A DNA stretch of 64,000 nt, from the NCBI RefSeq assembly GCF_001187435.1, contig NZ_LFXA01000002.1:372001-436000 (forward strand), in the 5' to 3' direction. Position numbers and translations under genes: made by a program. This stretch comes from Streptomyces caatingaensis (lineage in GTDB: Bacteria; Actinomycetota; Actinomycetes; Streptomycetales; Streptomycetaceae). The notes below the pieces were generated by a model, which saw only the letters and a program-made list of their open reading frames with translations, was not told the DNA's origin and searched no databases. Within the stretch, counting starts at the first letter, position 1; every line of letters starts with the position of its first letter. Shown piece by piece: positions 41,101 through 49,149 of this stretch.

Positions 41101-41805
41101 ATGAGCCCACTCGACATCAGTCTCGCAGACCTGATCACCCGGCTCGACGAGGAACTTCCCGAAGCCGACGAACTGGCCCGCGTCAGCGAGGCGCGGCTAC
41201 GCGCCCAGACCCTGTCCGACCTCGGTGACCAGCTCATCGACCACTACGTCAGCAAGGCCAAGCGGACCGGCGCGTCCTGGACCGAGATAGGCGACGCCCT
41301 CGGGGTGTCCAAACAGGCCGCCCAACAACGCCGCGCACCCGCCGCGTTCGACCGCTTCACCCAACTGAACCGGCACGGCATCGTGCTGGCCCAGGAGGCC
41401 GCCCGGACGCACAAGCACGACTTCATCGGCACCGAACACCTCCTGCTCGGCCTGCTCGGTGAGCCCCGGGGCCTCGCGTACGAGGTGCTGGTGGCGAAAG
41501 CCGGGTCGGAGCGACGCGTCCGCGACGCGGTCGAAGAACGGCTGCCGCCCGCCGGGGAGAAGGCGCCACGGGGGCACATCCCGTTCCGTCCCGAGAGCAA
41601 GGAGGCCATCGAGCAGGCGTCCCGCGCCGCGGCCGATCTCGGTCACGACTGGGTCGGCACCGAGCACACACTGCTCGGCCTGATCCGCACCGGGGACAGC
41701 CCGGCGGCGCGCATCCTGCGCGACCTCGGCTTCTCGCCGGACGAACTACGCGAGACGGTCGAGAACGAGACCGCCGCACGGCTCGCCCCGCGCGACCGGC
41801 GGTGA
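41101..41805 (+). CDS. HTH and Clp-N fusion protein
   Basis: A 234-residue protein combining an N-terminal helical part with helix-turn-helix (SWTEIGDALGVSKQAAQQRR, about residues 60-79) and two Clp-N repeats: FDRFTQLNRHGIVLAQEAAR with IGTEHLLLGLLGEP, and PESKEAIEQASRAAADLG with VGTEHTLLGLIRTGDS. It is a fused counterpart of the two separate genes at 17909-18707. ATG at 41101 lies at the predicted transcription start. It probably binds its own dyad-covered promoter and responds to protein-folding stress through Clp-N; both points are inference. Confidence 0.88.
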   Translation: MSPLDISLADLITRLDEELPEADELARVSEARLRAQTLSDLGDQLIDHYVSKAKRTGASWTEIGDALGVSKQAAQQRRAPAAFDRFTQLNRHGIVLAQEAARTHKHDFIGTEHLLLGLLGEPRGLAYEVLVAKAGSERRVRDAVEERLPPAGEKAPRGHIPFRPESKEAIEQASRAAADLGHDWVGTEHTLLGLIRTGDSPAARILRDLGFSPDELRETVENETAARLAPRDRR

Positions 41806-41810
41806 CCTAC

Positions 41811-41848
41811 GGTACGGCCCGCAACCGCCGGCGGTTGCGGGCCGTACC
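41811..41848. terminator. Palindromic terminator between convergent genes
   Basis: An exact 38-bp palindrome (19-bp arms, outer ends GGTACGGCCCGC and GCGGGCCGTACC, no unpaired loop needed) five bases after the HTH-Clp-N stop and 20 bp beyond the stop of the convergent regulator gene. Confidence 0.8.
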
Positions 41849-41868
41849 CCTGCCCCACCCGCGGGACG

Positions 41869-42498
41869 TCAGCTCGCGGCGCCGCCCGGCCGCAGCACCT
41901 TCTCGCTCGCCGCCATGACGTCGGCGAGCGGCGCGTCCGTGCGGGCCACCGTCACCAGGACCTCGCCCGTGGCCACTCGTACCAGTCGGTCGGTCAACGC
42001 GTACTGAGCGGAAACAGTGCCGATCAGGTCGTGGGGTCCCAGGAGCATGTCCGCTCTGTAGTGCCCCTCCAACTGCTCGGCGAAGTAGTCGATCAGCGAC
42101 GGGTCGACATATCGCCGGGCGACGGGACCTGAGGTGACGGCGGCGGTCACCGAAGGTGTGAAGTGGCGTGGTCCGCACGCTGTTTCGGTTCCGGTCACAT
42201 TCTGGATCTCCGTACGCACCCACCCGGGCGGAGTGTCGAAACCGAGATCCTTCGGCCGGCGTCCGAACGCTGCGTACAACGCCTGTGCACAGTCGCCGCG
42301 TGGCCAGCCCGGCTTGGCGGACTCCCATCGTCGCCAGGTGCGGGGCGAGACCTCGAAGGTGCGGTCGCCGAGTGCTTCCCTGCCTGCGGCGGTCACTGCC
42401 CGGGCAGCGGCTCCCCCCGACCGCCAACCGCGCCTGAGACGCGCCGCTCGCAGCGCACCGTCGCCTCCCCCCGGCGCTTCATCGGGACAAGCCGACAT
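41869..42498 (-). CDS. XRE-type regulator with a TetR-derived C-terminal tail (chimeric)
   Basis: A 209-residue protein. Residues 1-90 have an XRE-like helix-turn-helix (TFEVSPRTWRRWESAKPGW), followed by a stretch known from Streptomyces regulators (PPGWVRTEIQNVTG, DPSLIDYFAEQLEGHYRADMLLGP). The last 30 residues, GEVLVTVARTDAPLADVMAA with SEKVLRPGG, repeat almost exactly the end of the TetR protein encoded at 49150 (GEVLVTVARTDAPLAEVMAA). The DNA beneath is an 83-bp imperfect direct repeat, so the original 3' end of this gene was evidently replaced by recombination. Whether the hybrid is functional is unknown. Confidence 0.75.
   Translation of the reverse strand: MSACPDEAPGGGDGALRAARLRRGWRSGGAAARAVTAAGREALGDRTFEVSPRTWRRWESAKPGWPRGDCAQALYAAFGRRPKDLGFDTPPGWVRTEIQNVTGTETACGPRHFTPSVTAAVTSGPVARRYVDPSLIDYFAEQLEGHYRADMLLGPHDLIGTVSAQYALTDRLVRVATGEVLVTVARTDAPLADVMAASEKVLRPGGAAS
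41886..41968. repeat. Left copy of the island-bounding direct repeat
   Basis: 83 bp, 77 identical to 49161-49243 and in the same orientation; the inner 42 bp (41927-41968) are identical. The copies are 7275 bp apart and enclose the toxin island. Confidence 0.85.
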
Positions 42499-42516
42499 CG
42501 TGCACGGCCATCATCC

Positions 42517-42639
42517 ATGAGTGTCGCCCTGCGCATGAGGTTCGGAAGACCGGCTACGGCTCCGCTCCAGCTCCGTCACATCCTGGAGATGGCCGAGAGG
42601 CGTCACATCAAGGTCCTGGTCACTCTCTCGACGATCTGA
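42517..42639 (+). pseudogene. Remnant of a DUF5753-type XRE regulator
   Basis: A 40-codon open stretch encodes MRFGRPATAPLQLRHILEMA followed by ERRHIKVLV, resembling the middle of the DUF5753 domain found after XRE helix-turn-helix domains in Streptomyces. The rest of the domain and the HTH are missing, so this is a fragment left by rearrangement. Weak, short evidence. Confidence 0.4.
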
Positions 42640-42886
42640 CGCCGTCCTCGGACCAGAGATTTCCAGGGTGGCCGGTCATCTGTCTCAACGTTTCATCGAT
42701 TTGAGACATCGCGCCGGCGAAATCCGCTTCGATCAAGCCCTCTGCGTGCAGCCCACGAGCCAGACGGAAGGCGTCGTCAAACTCCGGGGCAATCTCGTCG
42801 ATCTCTACCTTCAGCCTCCGCGCGTAGCCGATCTGGCTCACTGCGTCCGACGCCAGGAGCTGGAGCGCCTGGATCGAGGCCCGCAT
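42620..42886 (-). CDS. Putative immunity protein of a displaced RHS tip
   Basis: An acidic protein of 88 residues starting at MRASIQALQLLASDAVSQIG (ATG at 42886 is in frame). It has no recognisable family; DEIAPEFDDAFRLARGLHAE and DFAGAMSQIDETLRQM suggest an all-helical small protein. The frame continues upstream to 42940 through a fragment that is identical to the RHS core coding sequence, so the longer start MKGNFRGTTAWATDST is an artefact of rearrangement. Position downstream of the toxin and its immunity gene fits an orphan immunity gene kept after replacement of the toxin tip. Confidence 0.5.
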   Translation of the reverse strand: MRASIQALQLLASDAVSQIGYARRLKVEIDEIAPEFDDAFRLARGLHAEGLIEADFAGAMSQIDETLRQMTGHPGNLWSEDGVRSSRE

Positions 42887-42893
42887 GCAGGTG

Positions 42894-42923
42894 GTGCTGT
42901 CCGTTGCCCAGGCGGTGGTCCCC
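42894..42923 (-). repeat. Fragment of RHS core repeated outside the toxin gene
   Basis: Matches 43921-43950 in 29 of 30 bases, both read on the minus strand (coding TTAWATDST). It marks the junction where an earlier toxin tip was displaced. Confidence 0.7.
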
Positions 42924-42945
42924 CTGAAATTCCCCTTCATTCCAA

Positions 42946-43299
42946 TCAGGTGAACAGCACTCTCTCGGTAACGGAGATGACAGGAAAGACCTCAACCACC
43001 ATCTCCCCTGTGCATTCCCCCATATGGGAACTAACAGTGAACCCCGTGGAAGTTACTGCCAGTCGGGTAGCCCCCTCCTTGAACAGATCCACGACAGTCT
43101 TGCCGGAAGTGTCCACCCACTGTACGCGAACGGACCTGCCCAAGACGGAATATGAGAGTTTCAGGGTTTCGCCGCCCTCCCTGCAAAGCGCAAGCTGATG
43201 CACTCCCTCTTCCACTTCCTCGGGCCACTCGCCAAGCGATTCGAGGATGGACTGTTCATCTGGAACGGAAAACTCTCTGTACATTCTCTCCTGCTCCAA
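42946..43299 (-). CDS. Putative immunity protein for the RHS toxin
   Basis: A 117-residue (or 112, from the ATG at 43284) acidic protein beginning five bases after the toxin stop, the usual place for an immunity gene. Predicted mainly beta: ETLKLSYSVLGRSVRVQWVD, ATRLAVTSTGFTVSS, GEMVVEVFPVISVTERVLF. No signal peptide, so it stays in the cytoplasm, as expected for protection against a toxin acting there. I recognise no named immunity family. Confidence 0.65.
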   Translation of the reverse strand: MEQERMYREFSVPDEQSILESLGEWPEEVEEGVHQLALCREGGETLKLSYSVLGRSVRVQWVDTSGKTVVDLFKEGATRLAVTSTGFTVSSHMGECTGEMVVEVFPVISVTERVLFT

Positions 43300-43304
43300 C
43301 GGGT

Positions 43305-46300
43305 CTAGTGTTCGTAGGGCGGCCAGTGGTCGAGACTCCCCTTGATGCTTACGTTGGGCCCACTGCCGCGGAAGATGACGGTCGCCAGTCTATGTGTACC
43401 GTCGGGCAGGACTTGCCACGTACTCTCGACACCCAAAGCGCCATATGGTCCATAGAGTACCGAGTTGGTCACGCCAAAGTCGCCGCCTCCTCCGTCCCAG
43501 GTCTTTGTGAAGGTCCGTTCGAAGGGTTGTTGTGAAGCGCTCACCAAGTGATCCGACACATAGTTGCGCATCTCAGGTGAGTCCTTGATACCGATACGAT
43601 GCAGCTGCAGTTCGTTTTGTGATGCTCGCGGCGAGTTGTGAGAATCAGGCTTGATGTCCTTGTTGAAGAGGTAATCAAGCTTTCTGGGATCGACCTCTGT
43701 TCCCCCTTGGGGATTTGCTTTGTAGGGCGATAGGCCCAGTGAGTCCACCCAGGTCGTGGGGTTGTGGACGTATGCGGTGGGGTTGGGTGCTGGCGTGAGG
43801 CCAAGAGGGTCCGAGGCGATGTAGCGAGCCGTCTCGGGATCGTAGTGACGGTGGAAGTTGTAGTGGAGTCCGGTTTCCGGGTCGAAGTACTGGCCGGGGA
43901 AGCGGAGGGGGGTGTAGGCCGTGCTGTCCGTTGCCCAGGCGGTGGTTCCCCAGAGGGTGGTGCGGGTGCGCCAGGCTGTGGTGCCTGTTTCGTCGATGAG
44001 TTCTGTGGGGGTGCCGACGAGGTCGGTGATGATGGCGAAGAACCGGCGGTCGATTTCGCGTTGGGAGGCATCGGCCGCCGATATTCGTTCGGTCTGGGCG
44101 ATGGGGTGGAGGCCGTCGTGGTCCCAGGTAAGGGTGACGGGGTTGGGGAGGGACGAGGCCGTGGTGGTCTGTTCGGTGAGGGTGGGGCCGTCCCAGGTGA
44201 AGTCGACCTGTTCGGCGATCTCGTCCGTGTCCGTGAGGCGTTGTTTGGCTATTCGGCGGCCCAGAGGGTCGTAGAGGTAGCGCCAGCGGGTGCCGTCCGG
44301 GGTGATGACCGCGGTGAGTTGGTCCTCCGCGTTCCATTCGTAGCGCCAGGTGTCCGGCTTGCGGGAGAGGCGGGTCTTCTGGCGGAGGATGACGCGGCCT
44401 TGTGCGTCGTGCTCGTAACGGACGTTGCCCGCGCGGGTGATGCGGGTTCCGGTGTAGGTGCGGGGGCCTTGGGATTCCGTGCCGGGGTGGTCGGTTGGCC
44501 AGGTTGCCGCGGTTTGGTTGCCTGCCGCGTCGTAGGCGTAGCGTTCGGTCCAGTCATGGGCGTGGACGGCGGTCACCCGGCCCGCCGCGTCGAGGTCGAA
44601 GGTGCGGGTGCCGGTCGTGGTGTCCGTGATGCCGGTGAGGTGGCCGTCGGGGCGGTAGGTGTACGCGCGGTGGTGGAGGGGCGTCGGGCCGGTGGTCAGG
44701 CTCTGTGATTGGAGGCGGCCGGCCGGATCCCAGTGGTGTGCGAGGGTGAGGTCTTCGCCGAAGTGGCGGGCGATCTCGCGGCCCGCCGCGTCGTGCTCCA
44801 TGGCGAAGGTGTGGCCGGAGGCGGTCAGCGACGTGCGGTTGCCCGCCGCGTCGTAGGTCCAGGTGGTCACCGCTCCGGCCGGAGTGGTCCCGCGTACTCG
44901 ACGGCTCAGTCGGTCGTACGCGTAGGTAAGGGTGCGGCCGTTGGTCGTCTCGGACGTGACCCTGCCCAGGCGGTCCCGCCTGTAGACCAGGGTCGCGTCC
45001 GGGCCGGTGGCCTGCAGCAGGTGGCCTGTCGCGTCGTGGGTGTAGGTGGTGACCGCGTCTCCCGCGGTCTTGGTCACCAGGCGGTCCAGCACGTCGTACT
45101 CGTACGAGATCGTGTCGCCCAGGCCGTTCGTGCGGGAGACGAGCCGGCCCGCCGCGTCGTGCGTGTAGGTGAGCGTGCGGCCGTCGAAGTCGGTCTCCGC
45201 CACGAGGCGGCCCGCAGGGTCGTAGTCGTAGCCCCAGGTGAGACCCTGGGGGTTGGTGACCCGGCGCAGGCGCAGCGACGTGTCGTGGGTGAACTCGTAG
45301 CGGACGCCGTCCGGGCCGGTCTTCGCCGTCAGCCGGTCGAAGGGGCCGTACTCGTAGTGCGTCTCGGCGCCGAGGGCGTCCGTATAAGTGGTGCAGTTGC
45401 CCTCGCCGTCGTAGGCCCAGTGTTCCTCCGCGCCGTCCGGTGCGATGCGGTGAGCCAGTCGGCCTTCCACGGTCCAGGTCAGGCGGGTCGTGTTGCCGAG
45501 TGGGTCGGTCACGGCGACGACGCGGCCGAAGGCGTCACGGCGGGTGGTCGTCACTCCGCCCAGAGGGTCGGTGGTCTCGATCGGCAGGCCGGCCGCGTCG
45601 CAGGTGACGCGGGTGGTGTTGCCCAGTGCGTCGGTGACGGATGTGAGGTGGCCCTCGGCGTCGTAGGCGTAGGACGTGATCGCGCCTGTGGGGTCGGTGG
45701 TGGACGTGCGGTTGCCGGCGTCGTCGTACGTGTGGCGCCATACCACGCCGTCCGGGCCTGTCGTCGTCTCCGGAAGGCCGAGTTCGTTGTAGGTGGCCGA
45801 CAGAGTGAGGCCGTCGGGGCGGGTCACCGTCGTCAGGCGGCCGTCCGCGTCGTAGGTGTACTCCGTCGTGCGGCCCAAGGGGTCCGTCCGCGACAGCAGG
45901 CGGTCGTGACTGTCCCAGGTGGAGAGGGTCGTCGCACCGGTCGGGTCCGTTTCGGCGACGATCTGGGAGCGGCTGTTGATGGTGTAGGCGCTGGTGTTGC
46001 CGAGTGAGTCCGTGACGCGTGTGATGCGCAGGCCCGTTGCGGGGTCGGAGGCGCCGTATTCGAGGGCGCAGCGCATGTGCCCCTCGGCGCCCGACTCGAA
46101 GACGCAGCGGTCCTGGTCGTCGTAGACGTACTGGTAGTGAGTGTGGTTGCGGTCCGTCCAGGAGGTGACCCGGCCTCGCTCGTCGTAGGAGAAACGGAGC
46201 GGCCGGCCGGAGGAGTTGTAGACCTCGGTCAGGTTGCCGTCGGTGTAGCCGTAGCGGATCAGTTCCGTGTCCGCCAGGTGCAGGGCCGTGATCCGGCCCG

Positions 46301-48080
46301 CGTGTGTGGTGACGCGGAGGTGACGGCCGGAGTGGTCGGTGATGCCGGTCGGGGTGCCCTCGGCGTCGTAGTCGAAGGTGATGCGGTGGCCGTTGCGGTC
46401 GGTGATCTCCGCGAGGAGGAAGACGTCCGCCGCTCCGGAGGAAGCGAAGTGCCGCGTGCGGCCCGCTTCGGGGATGTGGACGGTGTAGGTGCCGTCGAGG
46501 GACAGGTCCAGCGGCCAGCGAGGGCCCCGCACAGGGAGGGTGGGGACGCCCGGTACCGGGTGGGGGTATTCCAGGAGCCGGCCGTGTTCGTCGACGAGGA
46601 TGACCCCTTCGGTGTCGATCTCCAGGCGTTGGTCCACGGTGCTCGCCCAGGACGGGCCGAACCATCTGCCGCACCGGTAGCCGGACTTCACATGACGGGA
46701 GAAGACCAAGGGGAGCGCGCCGGGCAAGGACACATCCGTCTGCGGCAGGAACATGCGCCCCGTGGTGACATCCACTGGGTCCGTTTCGCCGGTCTCCACC
46801 TTCTCCGGGTGGGTATTCGGCTCGTTCGCCAGCTCCTTGGAGGCCTTGCGGGCCGTGCTCTCGGCAGCTCCTTCGGCTGCTTCCTCCATTCCCTTCCTCG
46901 CCGCGTTCATCGCCATGCGGCGGGCCGCGGCGCCGCCCGCGCTCGTGCCGCCGGTCGCCAGGGCGGTCAGCGCGTCGAAGCCCAGGCGGCCGGCGGCCTC
47001 GGACGGGTCCTTGCCCCAGCCGGTGCCGAGCAGGGTGGAGGGGATCTGATCGGGGTGGTTGGCCAGGGTGACGAAGCCGGCGCCCAGGTTGGTCATGTGG
47101 TCCAGGTACAGGGCCGGGTGTGTGACGTTGTATGGGTCGATCGGGATGATCGTTCGGGCGAACTTGACCGTGTCCGCGGCGCCCTTGGCGAAACCGCCCG
47201 CGAAGTGGGTGACTTCGACAGCACCGGCCTGTTGGAAGTCGTCGAGGTTCATCCCCATCCGGTCGGTGAACTCCGGCTTCTCGGGGGCGTTGCGCAGCGC
47301 GTTGCGGAGTGCGGAGGCGGCGGTTTCCGCGGCGGAGTTGCGTTGTTTGCGGGCCTCCGTCAGCATTTCCTGGGCCGCTTGGATTTTGTCCGCGCCGACG
47401 TTGGGGCAGGAGCCGGGCGGGGTGGGGCGGGTTCCGGGATTCTCGCCCTTGTCGAGCTTCGCGTTGTACGTCTCGGCGGCGTCGTTGTAGGCGTCCACCT
47501 GGGCCTTGTAGGCGTCGAAGGCCTTCTTCTGGGCTTCCTTCCCCGCTTTGTAGGTGGCTATGGCCTCCTTGGCCTTGCCCTGGGCCCAGCGCACCGTGTG
47601 CTCGTACGCCTTGAGGGCCTTGGCCGCCTCCTCGCACGCCTGCTGGGCCTGGAGCCACTGCTTGGGGTGCATGGCGAACTTCTCGCGGAAGGCGTCGGCG
47701 CCCTTGCCCTTCCAGTGGTCGGAGTCCAGGTTCGACATACCCTGGCCGACGCGTCCGAACGCGCCGGCGAAATCGGTGAGGTGGGAGGCGGCGGACTGGA
47801 TCCGGCCCGTGCTGCCGTGGACGAGGTCCTTGGGGTCCTCGGTCTCGCCGAGCTGCTTTTCGTCGACGTGGGCGCCGAGGCGGTTGGCGACGTGGTCGCC
47901 GAGGTCGTCCACGGTCTCGGCCATGTCGTGCAGGCCGACCTTGTCCAGGCCGTTGCCGATCTCATGGGCGGCGTAGTTGACGCCCTTGCCGACCTGTTTC
48001 TTGCCCTCGTCCCACAGGTCTTCGGCCTTGTCCCCGAGTTTGTCGACGCCGCGCTTGAGGCCGCCGAGTGAGAAGTCCAT
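43305..48080 (-). CDS. RHS-repeat polymorphic toxin with WXG-like N-terminus
   Basis: A 1591-residue toxin. Residues 1-290 are mostly helical and charged, with GMSNLDSDHWKGKGADAFRE like WXG100 proteins, suggesting export by a type VII secretion system. Around 430-520 is a DUF6531-type start of the RHS region (DPVDVTTGRMFLPQTDVSLP). From about 540 to 1370 run YD/RHS repeats (for example YGYTDGNLTEVYNSSGRPL, YEYDVLDRLVTKTAGD). The core ends with RFPGQYFDPETGLHYNFHRH and YDPETARYIASDPLGL. The last ~139 residues are the variable tip: LDYLFNKDIKPDSHNSPRAS, FERTFTKTWDGGGGDFG, ESTWQVLPDGTHRLATVIF. The tip is not a class I recognise. Two partner genes precede it and an immunity gene follows. Confidence 0.93.
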   Translation of the reverse strand: MDFSLGGLKRGVDKLGDKAEDLWDEGKKQVGKGVNYAAHEIGNGLDKVGLHDMAETVDDLGDHVANRLGAHVDEKQLGETEDPKDLVHGSTGRIQSAASHLTDFAGAFGRVGQGMSNLDSDHWKGKGADAFREKFAMHPKQWLQAQQACEEAAKALKAYEHTVRWAQGKAKEAIATYKAGKEAQKKAFDAYKAQVDAYNDAAETYNAKLDKGENPGTRPTPPGSCPNVGADKIQAAQEMLTEARKQRNSAAETAASALRNALRNAPEKPEFTDRMGMNLDDFQQAGAVEVTHFAGGFAKGAADTVKFARTIIPIDPYNVTHPALYLDHMTNLGAGFVTLANHPDQIPSTLLGTGWGKDPSEAAGRLGFDALTALATGGTSAGGAAARRMAMNAARKGMEEAAEGAAESTARKASKELANEPNTHPEKVETGETDPVDVTTGRMFLPQTDVSLPGALPLVFSRHVKSGYRCGRWFGPSWASTVDQRLEIDTEGVILVDEHGRLLEYPHPVPGVPTLPVRGPRWPLDLSLDGTYTVHIPEAGRTRHFASSGAADVFLLAEITDRNGHRITFDYDAEGTPTGITDHSGRHLRVTTHAGRITALHLADTELIRYGYTDGNLTEVYNSSGRPLRFSYDERGRVTSWTDRNHTHYQYVYDDQDRCVFESGAEGHMRCALEYGASDPATGLRITRVTDSLGNTSAYTINSRSQIVAETDPTGATTLSTWDSHDRLLSRTDPLGRTTEYTYDADGRLTTVTRPDGLTLSATYNELGLPETTTGPDGVVWRHTYDDAGNRTSTTDPTGAITSYAYDAEGHLTSVTDALGNTTRVTCDAAGLPIETTDPLGGVTTTRRDAFGRVVAVTDPLGNTTRLTWTVEGRLAHRIAPDGAEEHWAYDGEGNCTTYTDALGAETHYEYGPFDRLTAKTGPDGVRYEFTHDTSLRLRRVTNPQGLTWGYDYDPAGRLVAETDFDGRTLTYTHDAAGRLVSRTNGLGDTISYEYDVLDRLVTKTAGDAVTTYTHDATGHLLQATGPDATLVYRRDRLGRVTSETTNGRTLTYAYDRLSRRVRGTTPAGAVTTWTYDAAGNRTSLTASGHTFAMEHDAAGREIARHFGEDLTLAHHWDPAGRLQSQSLTTGPTPLHHRAYTYRPDGHLTGITDTTTGTRTFDLDAAGRVTAVHAHDWTERYAYDAAGNQTAATWPTDHPGTESQGPRTYTGTRITRAGNVRYEHDAQGRVILRQKTRLSRKPDTWRYEWNAEDQLTAVITPDGTRWRYLYDPLGRRIAKQRLTDTDEIAEQVDFTWDGPTLTEQTTTASSLPNPVTLTWDHDGLHPIAQTERISAADASQREIDRRFFAIITDLVGTPTELIDETGTTAWRTRTTLWGTTAWATDSTAYTPLRFPGQYFDPETGLHYNFHRHYDPETARYIASDPLGLTPAPNPTAYVHNPTTWVDSLGLSPYKANPQGGTEVDPRKLDYLFNKDIKPDSHNSPRASQNELQLHRIGIKDSPEMRNYVSDHLVSASQQPFERTFTKTWDGGGGDFGVTNSVLYGPYGALGVESTWQVLPDGTHRLATVIFRGSGPNVSIKGSLDHWPPYEH

Positions 48081-48622
48081 CAGCGCTCACCCGCGCGCCG
48101 GATGACGTTCAGCTCGTCGCGGTGGGACGCGTAGGTGTCCTTGGCAATGTTCTTGTTCGTCTCGACCATGTGATCGAAGGAGCGGTCGAAAGATTTGCCG
48201 CTGTAGTCGATGTGCGCGAAGTTCCCGTGATCCGCGATCTCGTCCATCGACATCTTCTCCACCTGCTCGTCGGAGAGCGTCGGATCGGCGGCGAAGGCGG
48301 CCACGCCGACCTTCAACGTTCCCTTGATGTACTGGTCGTTCTCGTAATAGGCCCCCGCCGAGAGTCCCACCCGGCGGGCGAACTGGTTGCCGTCACGGAC
48401 CAGGGAACGCACTCCCCATTCCCAGCGGTCGCAGAACTCCTTCAGCGCGTCCTTGAGTCCGTCGTGTCCGGTCTCCAGCCCGTTCAGCGCGAGTTCGGAG
48501 AATCCACGGCCGGCCTGGGACTCGCCGATCATCCCGAGCTCCTTCAGCTCGGACAGCGCATCCGTGATGCCCTTCGCGATCTGTCCCAGTGCCTCGGGAT
48601 CCGCCTTCAGGTCCTCGCTCAT
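48080..48622 (-). CDS. WXG100-like partner protein of the RHS toxin
   Basis: A 180-residue helical protein (LGQIAKGITDALSELKELGM, FCDRWEWGVRSLVRDGNQFA) without signal peptide. Proteins of this kind stand directly before actinobacterial RHS or LXG toxins and are thought to act as export partners or chaperones for type VII secretion. Its stop overlaps the toxin start (TGATG), and its own start overlaps the stop of the SseB-like gene (ATGA), so all three are translated from one message. Confidence 0.72.
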   Translation of the reverse strand: MSEDLKADPEALGQIAKGITDALSELKELGMIGESQAGRGFSELALNGLETGHDGLKDALKEFCDRWEWGVRSLVRDGNQFARRVGLSAGAYYENDQYIKGTLKVGVAAFAADPTLSDEQVEKMSMDEIADHGNFAHIDYSGKSFDRSFDHMVETNKNIAKDTYASHRDELNVIRRAGER

Positions 48623-49092
48623 GACGCCGCACCCTCCCCGGTGTCGACCACTGTTCCGTCCGGCACGACGCCCGCCACCGGCGGCAGGAAGAACGGAGTG
48701 TCGCTGCCCACGTCCAGAGCCACACCGGTGGGTTCACCGACCGCCGGGACGACCACGTCCAGCAATCGCGCACCGAGTACGGTGACGAACTCCCAGTCGG
48801 CGCCCGCCCTTTCCGGTCGATGCGCGGCGAAGCGTGCCAGCGCGGACTCGTCCGAGAACGCGTGGATCCACCACAGCCCGCCGTACGCGGACGTCCACAG
48901 ACCACCGCGCTCGTCGAGCGGCACGAGCACCGCCGAACGTCGGAACTCGCCGACGACCGCCGCCGGCTTTCCCCGCAACGCGTATAAAGCTGCCTTTTCC
49001 TGGACCAACGTCACCGCATTCACCTCGCCGCACAGGTTAGCGAACTCCCTATGCCTGGGATGTGCCTGCTCTGGGCGACGAACTTCGTTCAT
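48619..49092 (-). CDS. SseB-like protein, first gene of the toxin operon
   Basis: Up to 157 residues of SseB N-terminal type: AALYALRGKPAAVVGEFRRS, VLVPLDERGGLWTSAYGGLW, HAFSDESALARFAAHRPE. The ATG at 49092 has no ribosome site; GTG at 49023 (giving VNAVTLVQEK) is a possible shorter start and would fit better with the start of similarity. SseB-like proteins often accompany type VII secreted toxins in Streptomyces. Function unknown. Confidence 0.65.
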   Translation of the reverse strand: MNEVRRPEQAHPRHREFANLCGEVNAVTLVQEKAALYALRGKPAAVVGEFRRSAVLVPLDERGGLWTSAYGGLWWIHAFSDESALARFAAHRPERAGADWEFVTVLGARLLDVVVPAVGEPTGVALDVGSDTPFFLPPVAGVVPDGTVVDTGEGAAS

Positions 49093-49149
49093 GGTTCGGG
49101 AGAGGGCGGCCGGTGCGGCAGCCCGTTCACCGCCTCCGGCCGCCCCCCA

